A stretch of 64,000 nt of DNA from Saccharothrix australiensis (GTDB lineage Bacteria > Actinomycetota > Actinomycetes > Mycobacteriales > Pseudonocardiaceae), in the NCBI RefSeq assembly GCF_003634935.1, contig NZ_RBXO01000001.1, positions 4,055,501 to 4,119,500 of the forward strand, read 5' to 3'. Of the stretch, positions 10,101 to 17,506 are shown piece by piece. The notes below the pieces were generated by a model that saw only the letters and a program-made list of their open reading frames with translations, made no database searches and was not told where the DNA came from. How positions within the stretch are numbered: position 1 is the first letter of the stretch; every line of letters begins with the position of its first letter. Position numbers and translations under genes: made by a program.

Positions 10101-10917
10101 CGCCGAAGATCAGCAGCCGCACGTCGTCCAGCGCCTCGACCGGCCACAGCGCGGCCAGCGTCGGCACCGTGGACACCACGGTGATCTCCTGCTCGACCAG
10201 CCACGGGCCGAGGTCCATGCCGGTGCGCACCAGGGCGCGCGGCGCGGGCACCAGGCACGCGCCGTTGCGCCACGCCAGCCACATCTCCTCGCAGGAGGCG
10301 TCGAACGCGACGGACAGGCCCGCGAGCACCCGGTCGTCGGGCCCGATCGGCTCGTCGGCGAGGAACAAGCGCGCCTCGGCGTCGACGAACGCGGCGGCCG
10401 ACCGGTGCGACACGGCCACGCCCTTGGGCTTGCCGGTGGAGCCGGAGGTGAAGATGACCCACGCGTCGTCGTCCGGGCCCGGCGCGCCGACCCGGCCCAG
10501 CGGCGCGGCCCGCGACACCGGTTCGCGGCCCGCGCCGACGACCGCGCACACGCCGGCCTCCTCGAACACGAGGTCCGCCCGCTCGTCCGGGTCCTCGGCG
10601 TCGACCGGCACGTAGGCCGCGCCGGCGGCCAGCACGCCCAGGATCGACACGTACAGGTCGACGGTGCCGGACGGGACGCGGATGCCCACCCGGTCGCCGA
10701 CGCCGACGCCGCGCGCCGCGAGGCCGCGCCGGACGCGGTCGACCTCGTCCAGCAGGGCCCGGTAGGTCAGGGCGGTGGCGCCGTCGTCCACGGCCGGCGC
10801 GTCGGGGTGCCGACGGGCGGTGTCCGCGAGGACGTCCAGCAGGGTGCGCCCCGGCGCGGCGGGTGCGGCGCGGAACAGGGCGGGTGTGGTGGTGGCGAGG
10901 TCGGCGGCGGTGGTCAC
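7129..10917 (-). CDS. Pls/PosA-type membrane NRPS (epsilon-poly-lysine synthetase-like)
   Basis: About 1262 residues from the GTG at 10917. Order: adenylation domain (about 20-500; IFTSGSTGKPKG at 155-166, FDASCEEMW from 205, NTYGPTEAT, and the A10 lysine in TRTSGKVDRNALP), thiolation domain with FFASGGGSLAAAQL, then a C-terminal half with about six membrane helices and three tandem left-handed-beta-helix-like segments rich in hexapeptide repeats. There is no condensation or thioesterase domain. This is the architecture of epsilon-poly-L-lysine synthetase and relatives, which polymerise a basic amino acid iteratively at the membrane. Reading the ten specificity positions by alignment to GrsA gives DAESIGTVVK, close to a lysine-type code as I recall it. 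An in-frame GTG at 10986 is an alternative start without a good ribosome site. Confidence 0.9.
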   Translation of the reverse strand: MTTAADLATTTPALFRAAPAAPGRTLLDVLADTARRHPDAPAVDDGATALTYRALLDEVDRVRRGLAARGVGVGDRVGIRVPSGTVDLYVSILGVLAAGAAYVPVDAEDPDERADLVFEEAGVCAVVGAGREPVSRAAPLGRVGAPGPDDDAWVIFTSGSTGKPKGVAVSHRSAAAFVDAEARLFLADEPIGPDDRVLAGLSVAFDASCEEMWLAWRNGACLVPAPRALVRTGMDLGPWLVEQEITVVSTVPTLAALWPVEALDDVRLLIFGGEACPPELAERLAVDGREVWNTYGPTEATVVACAAPLTGVGPVRIGLPLDGSELAVVDARGEVVPMGGTGELVIGGVGLARYLDAAKDAEKFAPLPALGWSRAYRSGDLVKAEPEGLLFLGRADEQVKLGGRRIELGEVDAALQALPHVAGAAAAVRTTRGGNQVLVGYLVAADDAFDQADAVARLRAALPAALVPLLAVVDTLPTRTSGKVDRNALPWPLPALDTEVGARLDGTEAWLAEQWAEVLGSRVADPDADFFASGGGSLAAAQLVSAVRARHAGVSVSDVYQHPTLRALAARLDELAAHDAPARAVAPTPRRAAVLQALLTVPLATVAGVRWVVALAAVGNVLGLLSVSWWWVAAGWLVFLSPPGKVAVAAGGARLLLRGVRPGSYPRGGSVHLRLWTAERLAESSGATNLAGSWITHYARALGAKVGPDVDLHSLPPVTGLLKLGRGSAIEPEVDLSGTWVDGDRVHVGRIRVGAGATVGARSTLFPGARVGKRAEVAPGSGVVGSVPTGQRWAGVPAQRTGKAARPGPRPPRSPWWKAVYGATTFALGLLPAVAALPALLLVVRAPLTLGGALLAVPAATVAWLVSYALLVLVSVRLLGIGLRAGAHPVHSRVAWQAWTTERLMNLARVVLFPLYASLLTPVWLRALGMRVGRGVEASTVLALPKMTKIGDGAFLADDTLVASYELGGGWLRIASAKVGKRAFLGNSGMTAPGRSVPNRGLVGVLSAAPKRAKAGSSYLGMPPMKLPRAAEEGDQSRTFDPPRRLVVARALVELCRVVPVMCHVALVVLVLFALRELGAFAPLLAGVVLLAAGVLACAVAVAAKWVLVGRFRSREYPLWSAFVWRNELADTFVEVLAVPWLIGSAGGSPLMTGWLRALGARIGRGTWVESHWFPESDLVTLGDGATVNRGCVVQTHLFHDRILRMDQVTLADGATLGPHGIVLPGATVGAHTTVGPASLVMRGEEVPAGSRWLGNPISAWR

Positions 10918-10946
10918 CGACGGGCACCGGCTGGGCGCAGACGCAC
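10914..10946 (-). CDS. Possible 10-codon leader ORF coupled to the NRPS gene
   Basis: A GTG at 10946 has a perfect GGAGG (10955-10959) eight bases upstream and opens a frame coding VRLRPAGARR, which stops at 10914-10916. That stop overlaps the GTG at 10917 as GTGA. The NRPS start at 10917 has no ribosome site of its own, so the leader could deliver ribosomes to it. Alternatively the SD serves nothing and the NRPS starts at 10986. The peptide is basic (four Arg in ten residues). Confidence 0.3.
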   Translation of the reverse strand: MRLRPAGARR

Positions 10947-11205
10947 TTCTTCGTCCTCCGAGGGGGTGGGGAGGGCCGCTCCGCACCCGGTGGGCACCGG
11001 CCAGGCAGCCACGGCGGTCGCGACGTCGACCGCGCCGAAGGGGGACTTTACCGGGTTTTCACCGGGGTACCCGGTGATCGGGACGCCGAGTGGGGGGACT
11101 CACACACGGTAATCGCCTTGACAGGCGGACAGGTTCTCTGTTCGGTCGAACGCGGTGTCCGGGCGAAACGGCGGCGGTGCACGGCGACGAAGGGGGAGTG
11201 CGTTC

Positions 11206-12084
11206 GTGAAGGCCGGGATCACGATCCTGCCCGAGTACCGGTGGGCCGAGGCCCGCCCGCGCTGGCAGGCGGTGGAGGAGTACGGGTTCGCCCACGCGTG
11301 GACGTTCGACCACCTCGGCTGGGGCCCGCTGGTGGGCGGTCCGTGGTTCGGCTCGGTGCCGACGCTGGCGCTCGCCGCCGAGGCCACCTCGCGCGTCGAG
11401 CTGGGGATGCTGGTCGCGTCGCCGAACTTCCGGCACCCCGTGCCGTTCGCGCGGGAGCTGACCGCCCTGGACGACGTGTCGGGCGGCCGGTTCACGCTCG
11501 GCGTCGGCGCGGGCGGGATGGGCGGCTACGACACGCGGGTGCTCGGCGGCGCGAACGCGGTCGCCAGCCCGGCGCGGAGGTACGCGGAGTTCGTGGAACT
11601 GCTCGACCTGCTGCTGACCCGCGACGACGTCACGTGGTCGGGCGAGCACTACCGGGCGGAGGGCGCGCGGAACCTGCCCGGCTGCGTGCAGCGCCCCCGC
11701 ATCCCGTTCGTGCTGGCGGCCAACGGGCCACGGTCGCTGCGGCTGGTGGCGCGGTTCGGGCAGGGCTGGATCACGACCGGCACGCGGCACGACGCGCTGG
11801 AGTCGTGGTGGGCGTCGCTGGCGGAGCTGTCCGCCCGGCTCGACGAGGCGCTGGCCGCGGCGGACCGGCCCCGCGCCGAGGTGCGCCGCTTCCTCCAGAC
11901 CGACGCCGCGCCGGTGTTCGCGCTGTCCTCGGTGGAGTGCTACCGCGACTTCCTGGGCCGGGCGGGGGAGCTGGGCTTCACCGACGTGGCCGCGCCGTGG
12001 CCGCGCGAGTCCGGGCCGTTCGCGGGTGATGAGCGGATCCTGGAGGCGGTGGCGGCGGAGGTGCTGCCCGGCCTCGCCGGGTGA
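11206..12084 (+). CDS. LLM-class flavin/F420-dependent oxidoreductase
   Basis: 292 residues, normal for the luciferase-like monooxygenase superfamily (TIM barrel). The segment FTLGVGAGGMGGYD resembles the GxGxG loop that holds the flavin phosphate, and YAEFVELLDLLLT is the usual helix that follows. The GTG at 11206 has GGGGGAG seven bases upstream, which decides the start. In actinobacteria many of these enzymes use coenzyme F420; the cofactor and substrate cannot be told from sequence alone. It is divergent from the NRPS gene. A TTGACA hexamer at 11118-11123 lies upstream, but without a clear -10. Confidence 0.87.
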   Translation: MKAGITILPEYRWAEARPRWQAVEEYGFAHAWTFDHLGWGPLVGGPWFGSVPTLALAAEATSRVELGMLVASPNFRHPVPFARELTALDDVSGGRFTLGVGAGGMGGYDTRVLGGANAVASPARRYAEFVELLDLLLTRDDVTWSGEHYRAEGARNLPGCVQRPRIPFVLAANGPRSLRLVARFGQGWITTGTRHDALESWWASLAELSARLDEALAAADRPRAEVRRFLQTDAAPVFALSSVECYRDFLGRAGELGFTDVAAPWPRESGPFAGDERILEAVAAEVLPGLAG

Positions 12085-12250
12085 CCTGGCCGCGCGGGTG
12101 ACGTGGCCTCGGCGGGTGACGTGGCCGCGCGGGGTGACCCGGCCTCGGCGGGTGGGGCGGCCGGGTCGGGTGGTGTGGCCTCGCCGGGCGATGCGGCCGG
12201 GTGCGGTGACGCGGCCCGGTCCGGTGCGGCGGCCGGCCCGGTGATGCGGC
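12081..12250. repeat. Degenerate 17-18 bp GC-rich tandem repeat
   Basis: About nine imperfect copies of a unit like GTGACGTGGCCGCGCGG follow the stop of the LLM oxidoreductase gene. The units alternate between GCGCGG and TCGGCGG endings and become more degenerate to the right. It does not look coding in any frame. It may act as a structured 3' region or be a slippage-prone expansion. Confidence 0.6.
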
Positions 12251-13026
12251 CGGGGCGGATGCGGCTGTCAGGCCGGTGTGGCGGTGGGTTCGCCGGGTGG
12301 CGCGCGGGCGTGGCCCGGTCGGCGTGGTTGTGATGGGTCGGCGGGCGCGGGGCGTTGGTGCGCGGGCCGGTGCCCGGCTGCCCGCTGTCGGCGCGGTCCA
12401 GGGCCGCGCCCGTCGCGCCGGCCGGCGATTCCGCACGCTCGGGCCGATGTCGATCGAGCCGACGTGCCCGCGCACGCCCTGCCGCATCGGGTGACGCTCG
12501 CACAGAGTGACCTGACCGCGCACCGTCACCTGTCCGGGTCGGCGCGATCCGCACGCCCCCGCCGCCCGCGCCGGCGACCGGACCGGTGGCCGCACGACCG
12601 GGGCGGACCACCTCCCACCCCCGCGGGTCGGGCGGGCCAGCGGAAACGCGCTCCCGGCCCCCGCGCGGCCCCGAGCGTCCCGGCCGTGCCGGACGACCGC
12701 TCCGGCGGCCCTGCCGGCGGTTCCGGATCGCTGACCGTGACCGCATTTCGGCGGTCCGAGTGGGTGATGTCACGCGCTGCTCCCGATGGCTCCGCAAGAT
12801 CGCGGAAGACGGCCCCCGAAGATCACCCGCCCTCGTGAATACGTGCACGTGCAGCCCCGCAGGACCACTCTCAGGCGATTACTGAGCGGCATCCGGAGGA
12901 ATCCGCCGAGTGACCCGCAACCTGGACGAGTGGTGTTCGGTTTGAGCGCTGCTTCTCGCAGAGGGTGACTGTTAGCTTGCGGACTGCGATGAGCGCGCCC
13001 GCGCACCGTCCCCTGTGGAGGTTGAG
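12251..13026. other. Long intergenic region without a convincing gene
   Basis: About 780 bp of GC-rich DNA. Open frames exist on both strands but are Arg/Pro/Gly-rich without recognisable domains or good start sites. The last 190 bp are less GC-rich and probably hold the promoter of the downstream short ORF and the nucleotide-sugar dehydrogenase; I could not assign a convincing -35/-10 pair. Confidence 0.5.
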
Positions 13027-13185
13027 ATGACACGCTTCGCCACGCTCCTGCCCGGCGCGATCGGCGGGACCGCGACCCGCGCGGCCGGGCCGACGCCGTC
13101 GACGAGCCCGCGCCGCCCCGGACGCGTGGTGGAACACGACTACGGCCCGCGCGCCCGGCCGGCCGCGGGCAGTGCCGACGTGTGA
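13027..13185 (+). CDS. Short basic protein of unknown function (52 aa)
   Basis: An ATG at 13027 with GGAGG five bases upstream opens 52 codons ending at 13185, three bases before an alternative start of the next gene. The product begins MTRFATLLPG and is rich in Pro, Arg, Ala and Gly, with no Cys and no membrane segment. The strong ribosome site and tight spacing suggest translation, perhaps as a coupled leader for the dehydrogenase gene. No family recognised; it could be spurious. Confidence 0.4.
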   Translation: MTRFATLLPGAIGGTATRAAGPTPSTSPRRPGRVVEHDYGPRARPAAGSADV

Positions 13186-13224
13186 GCCGTGACAACGCAT
13201 CCCGATACGGTGGAAAGGGCGCAC

Positions 13225-14472
13225 GTGTCCGTCGATCTCGTCGTGGTGGGAGTCGGTTACGTCGGGCTCCCGCTGGCCGCCGCCGCCAGCGCCGCGGGCC
13301 TGTCGGTCATCGGGTACGACACGTCACCTGCGGTGCGCGACGCGCTCGAAGCGGGTCGCCCGCACATCCCGGACGTGACCCCGGCGCAGCTGAAGTCCAT
13401 GCGCGCCAACGGTTTCACCACGACCACGGACCCGTCCGCGATCGCCTCGGCCGACACGGTCGTGATCTGCGTGCCCACCGGCCTCGACCCGGAGGGGCGG
13501 CCCGACCTGTCCGCCGTGCGCGCCGCCGCGGCCACGGTGTCGGACCACCTGCGGCCCGGCACGCTCGTCGTGCTGGAGTCCACCAGCTTCCCCGGCACCA
13601 CCGACGAGGTGCTGCGGCCCATCCTGGAGCGGCACGGCCTCGTCGCGGGCGAGGACTTCCCGCTGGCCTACTCGCCCGAGCGGATCGACCCCGGCAACCG
13701 GCGGTACGGCATCCGCAACACCCCGAAGGTCGTCAGCGGGCACACCCCGCTGTGCGCCAAGCACTGCGCCGCGTTCTACGGCCGGTTCGTGGAGACCGTC
13801 GTGGTGGCCAAGGGCACCCGCGAGGCGGAGATGGCCAAGCTGCTGGAGAACACCTACCGGTACGTGAACATCGCGCTGATCAACGAGATCGCCATGTTCT
13901 GCGAGCGGCTCGGCCTGGACGTGTGGGACGTCCTGCACTGCGCCGCGACCAAGCCGTTCGGGTTCGCGCCGTTCACGCCGGGCCCCGGCGTCGGCGGCCA
14001 CTGCATCCCCGTCGACCCCCGCTACCTGCTCGACAAGGCACACCGCACGGGCGCGCGGCTCGGCGTCGTGGAGGCGGCGCGCGAGGTCGACCGCGCGATG
14101 CCCGGCTACCTGGTGGACCGCGTGGCGCGGCTGCTGGCGGAGGGCGGCACGCCCGTGGCGGGCGCGCGGGTGCTGCTGCTGGGCGTCACGTACAAGGCCG
14201 ACGTGCCCGACACGCGGGAGTCGGCCGCGCTCCGGATCGCCGCCGGCCTCACCGCGCTCGGCGCCCGGATCGCCTACCACGACCCGGTGGCGGGCGCGGT
14301 GGCCCGGCTCGGCCCGCCCGTGGCGGACCTGGACTCCGCCGTGCGCGACTCGGACGCCGTCGTCCTGCTCGTCCCGCACAGCGCGTACGACCTCGGCCAC
14401 CTGGGGCGGAACGCGCGGCTGCTCCTGGACGTGACGGGACGCGTCCCCGGCGGTGAGGTCCAACGCCTGTAG
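13225..14472 (+). CDS. Nucleotide-sugar (UDP-Glc/UDP-HexNAc) dehydrogenase
   Basis: 415 residues from the GTG at 13225, which has GGAAAGGG just upstream; an in-frame GTG at 13189 would add 12 residues. The N-terminal Rossmann motif is GVGYVGLPLA, the central domain carries LENTYRYVNIALINE, and the catalytic Cys lies in GVGGHCIPVDP near residue 259. The C-terminal domain has LGVTYKADVPDTRES. The family oxidises the C6 hydroxyl of a UDP-sugar to a uronate using two NAD+. The pattern is closer to the WecC/WbpA-like group than to plain Ugd, so UDP-GlcNAc or UDP-ManNAc are possible substrates. Two sugar enzymes on the opposite strand downstream may act in the same pathway. Confidence 0.9.
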   Translation: MSVDLVVVGVGYVGLPLAAAASAAGLSVIGYDTSPAVRDALEAGRPHIPDVTPAQLKSMRANGFTTTTDPSAIASADTVVICVPTGLDPEGRPDLSAVRAAAATVSDHLRPGTLVVLESTSFPGTTDEVLRPILERHGLVAGEDFPLAYSPERIDPGNRRYGIRNTPKVVSGHTPLCAKHCAAFYGRFVETVVVAKGTREAEMAKLLENTYRYVNIALINEIAMFCERLGLDVWDVLHCAATKPFGFAPFTPGPGVGGHCIPVDPRYLLDKAHRTGARLGVVEAAREVDRAMPGYLVDRVARLLAEGGTPVAGARVLLLGVTYKADVPDTRESAALRIAAGLTALGARIAYHDPVAGAVARLGPPVADLDSAVRDSDAVVLLVPHSAYDLGHLGRNARLLLDVTGRVPGGEVQRL

Positions 14473-14792
14473 GCCGCACCGGCGGACCCGAGACGTGGGC
14501 CCGCCGCGTGCGTCCGAGGAGTGCGTCCGAGGAGTGCGGGCCGGGCGTGCGGGGCGTCGGCGGCCTCGTCGAGTGGCCAGGTCCGGAGGCGGGGCACCGG
14601 CCCCCGGTCTTCGGGCGGCACCGACCTCGGGTGTTCCCAGGGCACCGGGCAGGGCGGGCGACATCGAGCCGGGGTCGGCGCGGGGCAGGATCAGCCGGGA
14701 GATCGGCGCAGGGGATCGGCGCGCAGGGGATCGGGCGGGGGATCGGGCAGGGAACCGGCGTGGCGGGTCAGTGTGGTGGATGGGCGCGGGGA
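14473..14792. other. Intergenic region between convergent genes
   Basis: 320 bp between the dehydrogenase (+) and the sugar isomerase (-). It contains short direct repeats (GCGTCCGAGGAGT twice around 14510-14535; GGGGATCGG several times around 14700-14755). No convincing gene, and no perfect terminator hairpin noted. Confidence 0.4.
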
Positions 14793-15881
14793 TCAGCGCA
14801 GCAGCCGGACCATCGCCCGGCCGGCCGCCACGAACGTCTCCGCCGCGTCGTCGGCGAGCCCGCCCGGCTCGTGCGGGCGCAGCGAGATGTGCGGTTCGAG
14901 TGACCACGCGCCCCGATAGCCGTTGGCGCGCAACAGCTCCACGCACTCCGCGACCCGAGCGGCCCCTTGGCCGGGCGGCACGTACCGGTCGCCCACCGCG
15001 TCCTTGACGTGCACGTGGGCCACGTGCGGCGCGATCTCCGCCAACACCGCCAACCCGTCGTACCCGTGCGGCACGCCGTTGCCGGTGTCGAACAGCAGCC
15101 GCAGCGCCGGGCTGTCCACCTCGCGCAGCAGCTCCAGCATCCGGTCGGCGCTCGCGCCCGCCCAGCCCGCGCAGTTCTCGTGCAGCAGCACGACACCGGC
15201 GGCGCGGGCGCGTTCGGCCAGCGCCGCCACCCGGCACAGCACGCGGTCCCGCCACGCCGGCTCGGACAGGCCGTCGTTCGGGTAGGACATGATCCGGACG
15301 TAGGGCGCGCCGAGTTCGCCGCAGCGCCGCAGCAGCACGTCCAGCTCGTCGAGGTCGTCGGCGAACGGCGTGGTCACCGGGCGCGCCCAGCCGCCGATCC
15401 GGGACGCCAGGCAGACCACCCGCACGCCGTGGTCGGCCAGGGCCTTGGCGACCTCGGTGAACTCGCGGCGGCCCAGCTCGGCGACCGGCCTGCGGTCCAG
15501 CGTGCGCAGCTCGACGTGCGACCAGCCGAGTTCGGCGAGGACGGCGAGCTGGCCGGCGAGGTCGGGCGCGGCCTCGTCGGTGATGCCCGCGCAGATCGGC
15601 TCGGCGGGCGGCAGTGCGCCGAGCGACCCCGGCTCGGCAGGCGACCCCGATCCGGCAGGCGACCCCGATCCGGCAGGCGACCCCGATCCGGCAGGCGACC
15701 CCGATCCGGCAGGCGACCCCGATCCGGCAGGGGACAGCGATCCGGCGTACGTCGGCTCGGCGGGCGGTCCCTGCTCGGCGTGCGGCACCCGCCCGGCAGG
15801 CGGCTTCGGCCCGGTGGGCATCGGTTCAGCGGACATCGGCTCGGTGGGCATCGGCTCGGTGGGCATCGGCTCAGTAGGCAT
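14793..15881 (-). CDS. TIM-barrel sugar phosphate isomerase/epimerase with repeat N-terminus
   Basis: 362 residues. From about residue 95 it is a xylose-isomerase-like TIM barrel: metal-ligand-type acidic and His residues occur in LLHENCAG, LLFDTGNGVPHG, AHVHVKDAVGD and WSLEPHISL, at the spacing expected for the family. The first 90 residues are unusual: repeats of MPTEP and then SGSPAG, encoded by 15-bp and 18-bp tandem repeats, giving a flexible low-complexity arm. The ATG at 15881 lies inside the last codons of the upstream Gfo/Idh gene (11-bp overlap), so the two are coupled. Likely role: isomerisation or epimerisation of a sugar or polyol with the Gfo/Idh oxidoreductase. A start after the repeats cannot be excluded. 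Confidence 0.85.
   Translation of the reverse strand: MPTEPMPTEPMPTEPMSAEPMPTGPKPPAGRVPHAEQGPPAEPTYAGSLSPAGSGSPAGSGSPAGSGSPAGSGSPAGSGSPAEPGSLGALPPAEPICAGITDEAAPDLAGQLAVLAELGWSHVELRTLDRRPVAELGRREFTEVAKALADHGVRVVCLASRIGGWARPVTTPFADDLDELDVLLRRCGELGAPYVRIMSYPNDGLSEPAWRDRVLCRVAALAERARAAGVVLLHENCAGWAGASADRMLELLREVDSPALRLLFDTGNGVPHGYDGLAVLAEIAPHVAHVHVKDAVGDRYVPPGQGAARVAECVELLRANGYRGAWSLEPHISLRPHEPGGLADDAAETFVAAGRAMVRLLR
15636..15743. repeat. 18-bp tandem repeat inside the isomerase gene
   Basis: Five perfect copies of GGCAGGCGACCCCGATCC plus one degenerate copy, encoding Ser-Gly-Ser-Pro-Ala-Gly on the minus strand. The unit is a multiple of three, so copy-number change would alter arm length without shifting the frame. 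Confidence 0.9.
15837..15881. repeat. 15-bp tandem repeat at the start of the isomerase gene
   Basis: Three near-perfect copies of CATCGGCTCGGTGGG, encoding Met-Pro-Thr-Glu-Pro on the minus strand, directly at the start codon; a fourth, diverged copy lies just beyond. It partly overlaps the 3' end of the Gfo/Idh gene. Confidence 0.85.
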
Positions 15882-16902
15882 GGACGCCCACCGGGATGCG
15901 TGCGCGGCCGTCGGGCACGACCGGTTCGGCGCAGATGTTCTTGGCCACCGACAGCAGCTGCACCACGTCGGTGGCGAACGCGAACCCGCGCGCGTGCTGG
16001 TCGACCGTGCCCCGGAACAGCTGGTAGGCGCGGATCATCCACTCGGTCAGCGAGTCGTCGCGCAGCACCTCGTGCTCGCGGCGGCCGGTGCGCGTGATGG
16101 TGAGCTGGGAGTGGTCGTCGTCGGCGCTGACGGCGTAGTGGCCGACGACCGTGCCGTGCTCGAACCGGATGGTGATGCGGCGTTCCCGCACCGGCGACAT
16201 CAGGTCCGAGTCGATCTCCGTGCGCACCCCGCTGTTGTGCCGCAGCCCGATCCGCGCGCCGCCCATCCTGGGCACCACCACGTCGCCCACGACCAGGTCG
16301 AACCCCGCCGCGTGGGTGACCCGCGCGTTGCCCGCCAGCCGCAGCGCGAGCCCGACGCCGTGCGGCAGCTCGACGTCGAACGCCGTCGGGTGGCCCGGCC
16401 GGGCCAGGGAGCGCCGGAAGCGGGGCTTGTTCTGCACGATCGAGATCGTCTTCGGCTCGCCGAGCGCCCCGCCGCGCACGAGGTCGGCCAGGCGGGCGGT
16501 CAGCGTGCTGGTCAGCCACGGCTCGACCACCGCGATCCGCAGGCTGTGCTTGCGGCGCAACCGGATGATCCGCGCCAGGTCGTCCGTGTCGGCGGCCAGC
16601 GGCTTCTCCACGACCAGGTCGCGGAAGCCGTGCTCGGCGAGTTCGCCGATCACCTCCGGCCGCACGGTGGGCGGTGTGCACACGTGCGCGACGGTGTCCC
16701 CAGGGTCGAGCAGCGTGGCGGCGGCGGCGATGCTGGTGGCTGTCACGAGGCCGGGGCGGTCCCCGAGCACCCGGCGCAGGTCGCACGCGACGACCGGGTG
16801 CTCGCCGAACAGCTGCCGGGCTCCTGCGCGGGCCCTGGCGAGCACGGGGAGGTGCAGTTCCGCACCGGCCCGGCCGAGTCCCACGACGAGTGTGCGCACC
16901 AT
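15871..16902 (-). CDS. Gfo/Idh/MocA-family oxidoreductase
   Basis: 343 residues from the ATG at 16902 (AAGGA five bases upstream); the frame is open for 70 more codons without a better start. The N-terminal Rossmann fold shows VVGLGRAGAELHLPVL, and the family's catalytic-lysine motif appears as VVEKPLA. The C-terminal half is the alpha/beta substrate domain. Such enzymes oxidise or reduce sugars, inositols or sugar nucleotides with NAD(P). The adjacent overlapping sugar isomerase gene and the convergent nucleotide-sugar dehydrogenase suggest a small carbohydrate-modification locus; the substrate is unknown. Confidence 0.87.
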   Translation of the reverse strand: MVRTLVVGLGRAGAELHLPVLARARAGARQLFGEHPVVACDLRRVLGDRPGLVTATSIAAAATLLDPGDTVAHVCTPPTVRPEVIGELAEHGFRDLVVEKPLAADTDDLARIIRLRRKHSLRIAVVEPWLTSTLTARLADLVRGGALGEPKTISIVQNKPRFRRSLARPGHPTAFDVELPHGVGLALRLAGNARVTHAAGFDLVVGDVVVPRMGGARIGLRHNSGVRTEIDSDLMSPVRERRITIRFEHGTVVGHYAVSADDDHSQLTITRTGRREHEVLRDDSLTEWMIRAYQLFRGTVDQHARGFAFATDVVQLLSVAKNICAEPVVPDGRARIPVGVHAY

Positions 16903-17506
16903 TGAGTCCTTGTGGTTCGTAAGGCAGGCGAATAAAAGCGGATGAATTGGATCCGTACGGACGTTCTCCGATAAGGCCGGTGCTGTCAACCGGAGCCTGC
17001 GGAATTGACCAGGAAGAGTGAACTCTCGTGCGTGCGGGGGTCCGCCGGACCGCCTGCCATACGCTTCCGACCCGTGCCGAGACAGCGGAGGTGAGCACGC
17101 TGCCCGTCCCATTCTCCACGCGATCGGCCGCTTTTTCCCGGAGGCGGTCGATAACGCGGCAGCGCATTGTCGGGGTCGCCCGCAATGGGTGGTATTCGCG
17201 GGGTCGCGGCGCGGTGGGGCCGGAGGGCGCGCCGCCGGCGCACGCCGGCGCGCTCCGCGTGCCCGGTGCGCACGTCGGGGAAGGGCCGGCGCGGTCCCCG
17301 CGTCGTCTCCTGCCGTGCGCCGGGGACGGCGGGCGGGTGCGCCACGCGGCCGGCGGTCCGTGGCGCGTGGACGACGCGCGGCTCACCCCGGACGGCGAAC
17401 GGCCGGCCGGGGTGCGCCGCCGTGGCCGGTCCCGGACGGGGTTCGGCGACGACCCGCGACGACCCGCTGACCGCGCCACCACCACCACACCTGTGGTGGT
17501 GGGCCG
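16903..17506. other. Divergent intergenic region, 604 bp
   Basis: It separates the Gfo/Idh gene (-) from the amine oxidase (+). The first 100 bp are AT-richer and hold a promoter candidate for the minus strand. The rest is GC-rich with open frames that lack ribosome sites and domain signals. No gene is supported. Confidence 0.4.
16961..16989 (-). promoter_or_regulatory. Candidate promoter for the Gfo/Idh-isomerase pair
   Basis: On the minus strand TTGACA (16989-16984) is followed after 17 bp by GAACGT (16966-16961). The -35 is perfect; the -10 is weak. Transcription would start about 50 bp before the Gfo/Idh ATG. Confidence 0.35.

Noticed and set aside
11118..11146. TTGACA upstream of the LLM oxidoreductase as a full promoter.
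   Set aside because: The -35 is perfect but no acceptable -10 occurs at 16-19 bp spacing.
12251..13026. Several open frames of 70-190 codons on both strands.
   Set aside because: All are low-complexity Arg/Pro/Gly sequences without ribosome sites or recognisable domains; expected by chance at this GC content.
15600..15745. Short repeats considered as a CRISPR array.
   Set aside because: Units are contiguous with no spacers and are in frame within a protein-coding gene.
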